Source: CBIHON01 sp966211965
GTDB lineage: Bacteria; Pseudomonadota; Gammaproteobacteria; Burkholderiales; Burkholderiaceae_D
Direction: 5' to 3'
Length of the DNA: 22,021 bases
Assembly (NCBI GenBank): GCA_966211965.1
Contig: CBIHON010000063.1
Coordinates: 1 to 22,021 of the forward strand
Each line of letters opens with the position of its first letter. The stretch's first letter is position 1. The position numbers and the translations under genes were made by a program. Below are positions 14,501 through 21,710 of this stretch, one piece after another. Under the pieces are notes generated by a model that was given only the letters and a program-made list of their open reading frames with translations, searched no databases and was not told the origin of the DNA.

Positions 14501-16586
14501 CATCGGGAACCGCGCGTAAAGCCCCAGCGCGGCCAAGCGCGGAAAGGTCGATCACACGATCGGCCATCGCGATGGTTTCCGGCCGATGGGCGATCGTGAT
14601 GCGCGTGACCGACAAGGCCCGAATCGCCTCGTTGACCTGCCGTTCGCGCGCCACATCGAGATGGCTGGTGGCCTCGTCCAGCACCAGCACACGCGGTTGC
14701 CGGTAAAGCGCGCGCGCCAGCAGGATGCGCTGCTTCTGCCCGCCGGAAAGACTGCTGCCCATATCGCCGTTCAATGTGTGGTACCCCATCGGCATGGCGA
14801 CGATTTCATCGTGGATGGCCGCCGAAATTGCAGCGGCGCGCATCCGTTCGAGATCGATATGGTCGTCGAAGCCGGCGATATTGTCTTGCAGGCTGGCCGA
14901 CAAAAGCTGATCGTCCTGCATCACGGCGCCGACATGGCGGCGCCAGTTTGCCAAGCCGATCTGGTTCAGCGGCAAACCGCCGGCACGCACAATACCTTCG
15001 GTCGGTTCCAGCAGGCCCAGGATGAGCTTGACCAAGGTAGTCTTGCCGAATCCGGTCGGCGCGACAATCGCGACGTGTTCGCCTGCCCTGATTTCCAGAT
15101 CGATATTGCGCAACACCCAGCCCGCACCGTCGCCGTAGCGGAAACTCACGTTCTCCAGGCGCACCGTCGGTTCAAGCCAGCCTGCAGCATTGAGTTGCTC
15201 GGGCATCGTGCCGCGGGTCTTTTCCTTTTCCGTCAAGACAATATCGGCCAGCCGCTCGACATGGAGCCGCAGCATGCGCATCGACATCAGGTTGTCGATA
15301 AAGCGCTGCATGCGCGCCGAAAACTCATCTTTGTATGAGATGAAGGCCATCAGCATGCCGACCGACAGCAGACCGTCGATTGCCATCGAGGCGCCCCAGC
15401 CGAGCACGGTGATGCTTTCCAACGCAAATACCAGGCTGTAGCCGCCCCCAAAAGCCAGCGTCATCTTTTGCGTCGCCACGCGGCGGTTGGTGGCTTGCAC
15501 AATCAGGTTGAGCCAGCGCGCGCGGCGCTGCTCTTCCAATCCGCCCAGCTTGATCGACTGCACCGCGCGAATACTCTCCAGGAAATGCGTCTGCGCCGTC
15601 GCCTCATGCATCAGAACCTCGTCGCTGGCGCGATGAAAAGCGCCGTGCGGCAGCACGCGTATCGCCGCATAGGCGGCCAGCGCCAGCACCACGACGGCGG
15701 CCAGCTTCGCGCTGTAGAGCAGCATCACCAATAGCGTCACCATACCGAACAAGCCGTCGAGCAATACCTCCACCAACTTGCCGGTAACCGTCTGCTGGAT
15801 GCTTTGCATCGATTGAAAACGGGACACGACGTCGCCGGTGTGGCGTATCTCGAACCATTGCATCGGCAGGCGCAGCAAATGCCCCATCACGTGCGCGGCC
15901 CACTGGATGTTGAATTGGGTCGAGAGCACGATTGCCAGCCAACCGCGCGCCGCTTCCAGCCCTACGCGAATCAGCGTGATCAGCACAAACCCGATCACCA
16001 GCACACGCAGCAAATCGACATCCGCGGAAACGACCGCGCCGTCGACGATCCACTGCGTAGCCAAGGGTGCAAGCAGCGCCACAACCTGCAGGCTTGCGGC
16101 CAGCAGAAATAGCTGGCCAAGACTGCGCTTCAAGCCGCCGACACGGCCGATGAGCTGGCGCCAGTCGATCGGCGGCTTGGGCGCGACGCGCTCGAAGTCC
16201 GGCGACGGGGACAGTTCCAGCGCGATGCCGGTGAAATGCGCGCTGGCGTCGGCCAGCGACACGGTGCGCTCGCCATAGGCCGGGTCGTGAATAGTGAGCC
16301 GGTCCCGGCTCACCTTCGTCAGCACCACGAAATGGCTCATGTCCCAGTGCAGTATGCATGGAGTCGCAAGCTTGTCCAATTGGCTCAATTCCAGCCGTAA
16401 CGGACGTGAACTCATGCCCAGCGCACTTGCCAGCCGTACCAGGTCGGACAAGGTGGTGCCGCGCGTGGAAATCACGAAACGTGAACGCAGGTCGCTCATT
16501 TCGAAATGATGGCCGTGATGCGCAGCGATAAAACCCAGACAGGCAAGACCGCATTCGGCCGTGGCGGTTTGCAGATAGGTGGACAT
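14484..16586 (-). CDS. Peptidase-containing ABC transporter (C39 domain, bacteriocin/RiPP exporter)
   Basis: A 700-residue protein that cuts a double-glycine leader and exports the released peptide. The C39 peptidase domain (1-130) has Q6, catalytic C12 (AECGLACLGF), H85 (HWDMSHFVVL) and D101 (HDPAYG), so it should be active. A six-helix ABC membrane domain spans about 150-440. The ATPase has Walker A APTGFGKTT (about 509-517), signature LSGGQ (613-617), Walker B VLVLDEA and the H-loop TIAHR. Length and layout match CvaB-type exporters. It starts 45 bp after the JmjC gene on the same strand and overlaps the 3' end of the PepSY gene by 17 bp. The adaptor partner is the HlyD-like protein at 20451-21710. 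The likely substrate is the precursor at 18043-18228. Confidence 0.93.
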   Translation of the reverse strand: MSTYLQTATAECGLACLGFIAAHHGHHFEMSDLRSRFVISTRGTTLSDLVRLASALGMSSRPLRLELSQLDKLATPCILHWDMSHFVVLTKVSRDRLTIHDPAYGERTVSLADASAHFTGIALELSPSPDFERVAPKPPIDWRQLIGRVGGLKRSLGQLFLLAASLQVVALLAPLATQWIVDGAVVSADVDLLRVLVIGFVLITLIRVGLEAARGWLAIVLSTQFNIQWAAHVMGHLLRLPMQWFEIRHTGDVVSRFQSMQSIQQTVTGKLVEVLLDGLFGMVTLLVMLLYSAKLAAVVVLALAAYAAIRVLPHGAFHRASDEVLMHEATAQTHFLESIRAVQSIKLGGLEEQRRARWLNLIVQATNRRVATQKMTLAFGGGYSLVFALESITVLGWGASMAIDGLLSVGMLMAFISYKDEFSARMQRFIDNLMSMRMLRLHVERLADIVLTEKEKTRGTMPEQLNAAGWLEPTVRLENVSFRYGDGAGWVLRNIDLEIRAGEHVAIVAPTGFGKTTLVKLILGLLEPTEGIVRAGGLPLNQIGLANWRRHVGAVMQDDQLLSASLQDNIAGFDDHIDLERMRAAAISAAIHDEIVAMPMGYHTLNGDMGSSLSGGQKQRILLARALYRQPRVLVLDEATSHLDVARERQVNEAIRALSVTRITIAHRPETIAMADRVIDLSALGRAGALRAVPDATPTT

Positions 16587-16631
16587 ATGCCGAAAATTCC
16601 CGAACGATAAAGTGAAAAGCCGGAGCGGCCG

Positions 16632-17780
16632 CTACCCGACTATTTCAATCAAATCGCGCGCCGCCAACTCGTGCACCAGCGGAGCAAGACGCTCCTGGCT
16701 CATCGCGGTCCTTTCTCCGAGTTCGGCCAAGCTGATTTGCGCCGACTGGGCGATCGTGTGCATGACCGATGTGCCTGAGGCATCCAGCTTGACACGAAAA
16801 CCGTTGACGATGATGTCCTTGCCCGCAGGCTTCGCGGTATAGCTGGAATTGAGCGAGAGGATGGTATCGGCATCGATGCCGGCGCTACGCGGGCGCCCGA
16901 ATTTTTCAATCGAAAAAGGCGAAACAACCCGTTCCGACGCCACGATCTGGCGCGAAAAATCGGCCATATTCTGCGGATCCAACAAGGCATTCCTGATCAC
17001 TTCGGCAGCCTCGGCCATCTCCCCGGCATTGTCCGCATGCGGCCTGACCGCTTTTCTGCATTCGATAAACTCGGGCAGCAATTTGGCGCATACCCAGCCG
17101 ACGTAGTCGACGATGTGCGCGTTATGGACACCGACCGCAATGTGAAAGGTTTCTTCTTCCAGCGGCAAAGCGTTATGCCACCATCCGCGCGGAATATACA
17201 GAACGTCGCCGGCTTCGAGAATGCCGTCGAACACCGCATCCTCCGGACAGTCTTCCTTATGGTCCTTGCTGGTTTGTACTGGCAGCGGCAGCGGATAGGT
17301 CGGCTTGCAGACCTTCCATCTCTTTCTTCCCAGGAGCTGGATTGCGAATACATCGTGCGTGTCCCAATGATTGCCAAATGAGCCGTTGCCGCCGAATGCC
17401 AGATAAGCGTTTGCGACAGTCTGTCCTTCGGCGAATTTCGCGACCTCCATGCAAAGCTGTTTGATGAAAGGCGATTTTGCTTCGATCCGATTGAGAATCA
17501 GCGTCGCGCCCTGCCTCATATGGTCATAGAAAGCTTCCTTCAAAATCCGTTTTCTTGGTATGCCGATTTCCGAATAGTTCTCGGTAAATTTTTCTTCAGG
17601 AATAAAACCGTCTTTATGCAGCCGCATGTACGGCTCTTTCGGATCGGTGCAATACAGGACCGTATTGATATCGTCCCACGTGATGCAGCCGGGTGCGACA
17701 GCCGCGCGATGGAGATAGAAATTTTTTTCACGATACTCTTTCACGAACTGGGATTTCGTCATTCCAAAATCGATCGTCAT
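16632..17780 (-). CDS. JmjC/cupin-4 Fe(II)/2-oxoglutarate-dependent oxygenase
   Basis: A 382-residue protein with a JmjC-type double-stranded beta-helix. The metal triad is H138 and D140 (NHWDTHDVFAIQLLGRKRWK) with H202 (YIPRGWWHNA), all present. The C-terminal 65 residues (about 315-382, ISLAELGERTAMSQERLAPL) look like a winged helix, as in bacterial ROXA-like ribosomal oxygenases. Such enzymes hydroxylate protein or peptide side chains. ATG 17780 follows GGGAGA. It lies between the peptide precursor and the exporter on the same strand, so hydroxylation of the precursor core is the most likely role. This is inference from position. A ribosomal protein target is the alternative. Confidence 0.85.
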   Translation of the reverse strand: MTIDFGMTKSQFVKEYREKNFYLHRAAVAPGCITWDDINTVLYCTDPKEPYMRLHKDGFIPEEKFTENYSEIGIPRKRILKEAFYDHMRQGATLILNRIEAKSPFIKQLCMEVAKFAEGQTVANAYLAFGGNGSFGNHWDTHDVFAIQLLGRKRWKVCKPTYPLPLPVQTSKDHKEDCPEDAVFDGILEAGDVLYIPRGWWHNALPLEEETFHIAVGVHNAHIVDYVGWVCAKLLPEFIECRKAVRPHADNAGEMAEAAEVIRNALLDPQNMADFSRQIVASERVVSPFSIEKFGRPRSAGIDADTILSLNSSYTAKPAGKDIIVNGFRVKLDASGTSVMHTIAQSAQISLAELGERTAMSQERLAPLVHELAARDLIEIVG

Positions 17781-17861
17781 ATTTTCTCCCGCTTAATATC
17801 CAATATTCGTCCGATGTAAAGCCTCGGCTTGGCGGCCACACGGCACGCCAAGTCGTACACA

Positions 17862-17983
17862 GGGGGCCTCTAAAAATTACCAAAAGTGACCAAGGTCGGG
17901 TCGATGAGCGGACATGTACGCAGATGCATTGAGCACCGCAGGCCCGAGAGGGGATGCTTTTGGTAATTTTTAGAGCCCCCCCA
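17862..17983. mobile_element. MITE-like palindromic element C inside the RiPP cluster
   Basis: Left arm GGGGGCCTCTAAAAATTACC... (17862-17885) and right arm 17957-17983 are inverted copies apart from a one-base offset in the G/C end. The core at about 17886-17955 contains GATGAGCGGACATGTAC and GAGCACCGCAGGCCCGAGAG, which aligns with the core of element B. There is no coding capacity. It lies in the 262-bp gap between the precursor stop and the JmjC start. Its transcript would be a long hairpin that may stop or protect mRNA. Confidence 0.72.
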
Positions 17984-18042
17984 CAGTTCAAAAAGCTGCG
18001 ATGGCGCCTACCTATCAATCAACTTTTCGACGCGCCGGCGAA

Positions 18043-18228
18043 TCAGCCGTCTCCGTCTCCACCGTTACAGCTGCAGCCGAACCCGATACACCAGCCACCG
18101 CTGACTTCTTCCAGTTCCAGATCCGACAACGGTGTCAATGCCTGGGAATCGGCAGCTGGTTCCGCAGCAAGGATGCTTTGCACGCTTACATGCTCATTGA
18201 GTTCACATAAAGAGGCACTATTTTTCAT
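18043..18228 (-). CDS. RiPP precursor peptide with double-glycine leader
   Basis: The 61-residue peptide runs from ATG 18228; the longer frame starting at TTG 18252 is unlikely. The leader (1-45) ends LTPLSDLELEEVSGG, a textbook motif for C39 peptidases (LSxxELxxVxGG). The predicted core (46-61) is WCIGFGCSCNGGDGDG, with cysteines at 47, 52 and 54, one Trp, one Phe and a Gly/Asp tail. C54-N-G-G-D58 fits a Cys-x3-Asp spacing known from radical-SAM thioether peptides. The leader also has one Cys (C8). The gene lies within a same-strand set of radical SAM, JmjC, protease and exporter genes, which supports a modified, secreted peptide. The ribosome site is weak. I do not recognise a named precursor family. 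Confidence 0.86.
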   Translation of the reverse strand: MKNSASLCELNEHVSVQSILAAEPAADSQALTPLSDLELEEVSGGWCIGFGCSCNGGDGDG

Positions 18229-18240
18229 TTTTGCATTACT

Positions 18241-18291
18241 CAAAAAAAGCAAAAAAACACCAAAACGGCAAATGGCAAACTACCCATTGCC
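18241..18291 (-). terminator. Terminator or attenuator between the CPBP gene and the precursor
   Basis: On the minus strand, a stem of GGCAATGG against CCATTTGCC (18267-18291, one bulged base, loop of about 8) is followed by the T-rich stretch 18241-18266. It lies 72 bp after the CPBP stop and 39 bp before the precursor start. Partial termination here would let the precursor be expressed differently from the enzyme genes. Confidence 0.5.
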
Positions 18292-18362
18292 AACCAACAC
18301 CACCCGGTACGGGCAGATTCATCAATCGATTATTTGCATGAGGGAAGAACCACTCCCAAGAC

Positions 18363-19244
18363 TCATGAACGAAGCAACACGGCCGCAAGATAGGCGAAGC
18401 CCAATGTCGAGTGCGCGAGCCCCGAGGCAAACCAGCTATCGGTGCGATCGCGTATTGCGCCGAACGCCAGGCCGCCGGTAAAGGTGTAGAGCAACCAAGG
18501 CAGTTTCTCAGGCGCGAGTGTCGGGTTGTGCATCAAGGCAAACAAGGCCGCCGTGCATACATTTGCCCGGCTGATGCCGCACCGCTTGTGATCACCAAGC
18601 GCACGCTGAAATACCTGCTGAAACACGCCGCGATAGGCATACTCTTCCGCAAAGCCGACAAAGAGAAAATTGAAAAGAAAGCCGGCAGCAATCGTCGACT
18701 TGGACAAAACCACCAATAACCACGCCAAAACCAGCAGCAGATAAAACCACGTTGCGGAAATTGGCGCCGGGGTCGTCAGTGGCTGCGGCACACGAGGAAG
18801 TCCGATGACGAGCAACAAGGGCGGCACGGCAATCAATAACGCAAACCCCCAGTTGCCATAGGTCGCGTCACGGCCCAACGCAAAGAAAAGGACGAGCTCC
18901 GACCACATGAGCAGCAAGAGCAGCAGGTACTCGCGCCAATGCGCGGCCGATATGCGCAAGGCGGGAAACGAGCGTTGCGCGACCCATGACAATAGGCTCG
19001 GCAGCAAGACCATCATGATCGCCGTGCTGATGAAATGCGGGCCGGGGCCGCCATCTGTCGGGTAGAGGAAAAAATTGCTTTCCCATTTGTGAAAGGTGAG
19101 ATTTCCGAGCCAGCTCCAGCGTGTCTGGAGCAAGCCCTTGAACGCAATTTGCATCAGGCCCCAGGTCGCGAAGACCGCCATCAGCAGCGACATGGTGCGC
19201 GGCGAGAGAAACGGCGAGAGGGGCCAGCTCGGTACAGATTTCAT
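18363..19244 (-). CDS. CPBP-family intramembrane protease (Abi/CAAX-like)
   Basis: A 293-residue, very hydrophobic protein with about eight membrane helices. The three CPBP (Rce1-like) motifs are present: EEYAYR at E200-E201-R205, FALMH at 235-239, and H278 in GLAHSTLGF. In Gram-positive peptide clusters CPBP proteins act in leader processing or self-immunity. Here it lies between the radical SAM gene and the precursor, on the same strand. The C39 exporter already provides leader cleavage, so immunity or secondary trimming is more likely; this is inference. The start ATG 19244 has only a weak ribosome site. Confidence 0.85.
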   Translation of the reverse strand: MKSVPSWPLSPFLSPRTMSLLMAVFATWGLMQIAFKGLLQTRWSWLGNLTFHKWESNFFLYPTDGGPGPHFISTAIMMVLLPSLLSWVAQRSFPALRISAAHWREYLLLLLLMWSELVLFFALGRDATYGNWGFALLIAVPPLLLVIGLPRVPQPLTTPAPISATWFYLLLVLAWLLVVLSKSTIAAGFLFNFLFVGFAEEYAYRGVFQQVFQRALGDHKRCGISRANVCTAALFALMHNPTLAPEKLPWLLYTFTGGLAFGAIRDRTDSWFASGLAHSTLGFAYLAAVLLRS

Positions 19245-19343
19245 ATCCGGTTTTATCGATGCAGATCATTTTTTCGAACAGCGGGAATGAAGCACCCAGC
19301 CCACGCTATGGCGTCTCTCGCAACGCCGCCACGACATGCGGCA

Positions 19344-20399
19344 TCAAATCCCGAGAGACGGCTTGGCATGGAACTGCAGCGGCTTGACCGCATCCATTCC
19401 CTGCAATCCTTGCAAGGGGCAAGCCAATTCGCCGACGTCGCCGCTGACGAACCCGCGCAGCCAAGGCTGCATTTTTGACTTATCCAGCAGCAGCGCACCA
19501 TGCCGGTCCAGATAACCGATTTCATTGCGCGGGTCATCGAGCGCGTGAGTACATTTGACGACCCTTCCATCGGAGCGAATCGCGAACGAGCGCGCCTGCG
19601 CGGCATAGCACACCGATGGCGGCGAACCGTTGGAGGATTTCGCATCCCGATACCAGGGCGTGGAATGAAATTCGGTGACGCGAACCAGCTCTTGCCGGCT
19701 CATGCCGTTCAGGACGCCTAAAGTCTTGACGCCTTCGCCGCCATAATCCTCGATCGGCGCCAGATAGACCGAAAATCTCGGGTCATCGCCAAATTCCCGG
19801 GTCAGCTCGGGCATCAGGTATTTCATTGTGTCGAGATTGTTTTTGAACAGGTGCAGGCGCAACAGCACTTTGATGTCGAGTTCGCTATCTCGCAGCGCAA
19901 GCAGATTCGTCCAGATTTTTTTAAAGCTGCCACGCCCGTCGACCCTGATGCGGGTACGGTCATGCGTAGCCTCAGGCCCGTCCAAGGTAATGTGGAAATG
20001 CGACTGGCCGCAACGCTGCAGCGCGCCGGCCAGTTCCAGATTGAGATGATAGGCATTCGTGGTGATCGAGCATTCGCCGAGGCTGACCTGATATTGCCGG
20101 CATAACGCGCCGACATGGCGGGAGATGTCCAGCACCAGTTCCGGCGCCAGCAAGGGTTCGCCGCCGAACCAGGAGAGAGTGATCGAATCCAGCTTGGGCA
20201 TCTGCTTTTCGAGAAGACGCTTGATCCCGTTGACAAGCTCGGGAGACATGCGCCCGAGCGCAAAATCCTCATAGCAATAGGTGCAACGGAAATTGCATTT
20301 CTCAGTCGGCAGCAAAATGAGATTGAGCGCCGAGGCCGGCATCACGCCGGCTATGCGTAAGCCCTCGCGATGGGATTCGCTCTTGGAAAAATTACTCAT
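19344..20399 (-). CDS. Radical SAM peptide maturase with reduced SPASM-like tail
   Basis: A 351-residue enzyme. The [4Fe-4S] cluster binding the S-adenosylmethionine is held by C35, C39 and C42 (CNFRCTYCYE), with GGEP at 79-82. The C-terminal region resembles a SPASM domain but keeps only C264, C283 and C327. The usual CP..p.C.GGC end reads ACPLQGLQGMDAV, with Gln where a Cys is expected. No RRE-type leader-binding domain is seen at the N-terminus. ATG 20399 follows a strong AAGGAG. SPASM enzymes of this type install thioether or carbon-carbon links in peptides; the adjacent precursor is the likely substrate. The exact bond cannot be read from the sequence. Confidence 0.87.
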   Translation of the reverse strand: MSNFSKSESHREGLRIAGVMPASALNLILLPTEKCNFRCTYCYEDFALGRMSPELVNGIKRLLEKQMPKLDSITLSWFGGEPLLAPELVLDISRHVGALCRQYQVSLGECSITTNAYHLNLELAGALQRCGQSHFHITLDGPEATHDRTRIRVDGRGSFKKIWTNLLALRDSELDIKVLLRLHLFKNNLDTMKYLMPELTREFGDDPRFSVYLAPIEDYGGEGVKTLGVLNGMSRQELVRVTEFHSTPWYRDAKSSNGSPPSVCYAAQARSFAIRSDGRVVKCTHALDDPRNEIGYLDRHGALLLDKSKMQPWLRGFVSGDVGELACPLQGLQGMDAVKPLQFHAKPSLGI

Positions 20400-20450
20400 T
20401 CACGCTCCTTGGCTTGTCCATAAATCGTTCTTGTCAACGCCTTGCGCTTG

Positions 20451-21710
20451 TTAAGAAATGTATTTGCTCAAGCCATAGACCGGCTCCAGCATCCACTCGA
20501 TGAGCCGGCGCCGATCCTGTTCGATATCTGCATCGAGCATCATGCCGGGCAACAGCGCGATGTCCTTGCCAAACGAAGAAATGCGCTGGGCATCGAGCTT
20601 GACCGCGATCCGATACACCCCCTCCTGAACGGCCAGCGGCAGCGCGCTCGGCAATTCGTTCGGTTGAATCGGGTTGCGCGACACCTCGATCACGGTGCCG
20701 GCGTACTGCCCGAATTTTTGATACGGATAAGCCTGGTAGCGCAGGCGCACCTTTTGCCCCTTTTCGACAAAACCCACGGCGCGCGACGGCGAAAACAGAT
20801 GAGCGACGAGTTCCGCGTCTTCCGGCAGCAGCACGGCGATCGCTTGCCCGCCGGTTGATTGGCCGGCTTGCCCGGTGATTGCGGTGATCACGCCATCCAT
20901 CGGCGCCGTGACCGCGTATCGGTCACGCGTCTGCGCCTCGATCATCTCTTGAGACAACGCGGCCAGATCACGATCAAGCTCGGCAAAGCGAGTGTCGGTC
21001 CGGGTTGGCTCTTGCAGCAATTCATCCGCCACTGATGAGATGTTGCGTGCCAGCTCTGCCTTCTGCCGCTGCATTGCCAGCAATTGCGCACGCAGCGCGG
21101 CGTATTGATCTTCCTTTTCCTGCAAAGCAAGTTCCGACACATAGTGAGACTGCGCCAATGCCCGATGACGCTCCAGCATCTTGGCCGATGCCTCGATCCG
21201 GCGGGTCTGCAATTCGATTTCCTGCTCGCTGCGCGCCAGTTCCTCGCGCAGATTCAAGAGACGGTTCTTGAGCCCCTGCCGGGTTTGCTCACCCAGCAGG
21301 CGCGCCGCCTCGCGCGCGCGCAACAAACTTGCACGTCGCTCCGAAAGAGAGTTCGCGCGCAGGTCAGAGAGGCGGCGATTGTCATTCTCTCCGGCCAGGC
21401 GGCGCTCGTCGGCCAGAATGAACAGGACGTCGCCCTTCTTGACATGCTGGCCTTCCGTCACGCGCCGCTCCGCGATCACGCCGGATGCCGGCGACTGGAT
21501 GCGGATCACGCCCTTGGTCGGAAGCAGCAGGCCGGTGGCGCTGGTGCGCTTGGTATAAGTACCGAAACAAAGATACCCCAATATCAACGCGGCGATGGCC
21601 AGGGCGCCGCACACCAGCACCCAGCTCGACACCGATCGTGCAAGCAGGATCTGCCCGTGCATGCGGTCAACGCGTGCGTGCAAGACCTCGGGCCGGAAGA
21701 GGCTGCTCAT
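20451..21710 (-). CDS. HlyD-family periplasmic adaptor of the peptide exporter
   Basis: The protein has 419 residues from ATG 21710; the longer frame begins at TTG and is rejected. A short cytoplasmic N-terminus (FRPEVLHARVDRMHGQIL) precedes one membrane helix (about 27-50). A split lipoyl-like hairpin (IQSPASGVIAERRVTEGQHV) and a long alpha-helical coiled coil (about 110-250, rich in Arg, Glu and Leu) follow. The beta-barrel part includes VTAPMDGVITAITGQAGQS. This is the CvaA-type adaptor that pairs with C39 exporters and an outer-membrane TolC channel. It is the first gene of the cluster, 51 bp before the radical SAM gene. The ABC partner lies about 4 kb away at the other end. No tolC gene is present. 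Confidence 0.9.
   Translation of the reverse strand: MSSLFRPEVLHARVDRMHGQILLARSVSSWVLVCGALAIAALILGYLCFGTYTKRTSATGLLLPTKGVIRIQSPASGVIAERRVTEGQHVKKGDVLFILADERRLAGENDNRRLSDLRANSLSERRASLLRAREAARLLGEQTRQGLKNRLLNLREELARSEQEIELQTRRIEASAKMLERHRALAQSHYVSELALQEKEDQYAALRAQLLAMQRQKAELARNISSVADELLQEPTRTDTRFAELDRDLAALSQEMIEAQTRDRYAVTAPMDGVITAITGQAGQSTGGQAIAVLLPEDAELVAHLFSPSRAVGFVEKGQKVRLRYQAYPYQKFGQYAGTVIEVSRNPIQPNELPSALPLAVQEGVYRIAVKLDAQRISSFGKDIALLPGMMLDADIEQDRRRLIEWMLEPVYGLSKYIS

Noticed and set aside
16632..17780. JmjC protein as a lanthipeptide or YcaO-type enzyme
   Set aside because: The HxD...H triad and cupin fold are clear, and no lanthionine or azoline enzyme motifs are present.
18228..18252. 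Longer start (TTG) for the precursor peptide
   Set aside because: It would add eight residues from a T-rich tract with no ribosome site; ATG 18228 gives a normal leader length.
18001..18481. Plus-strand open frames opposite the precursor
   Set aside because: They have no ribosome site or domain and are antisense to a precursor with a clear GG leader.
14484..21710. Cluster as a type I secretion system for a large RTX toxin
   Set aside because: The exporter has a full C39 peptidase triad and there is no glycine-rich nonapeptide repeat protein; a GG-leader peptide is present instead.
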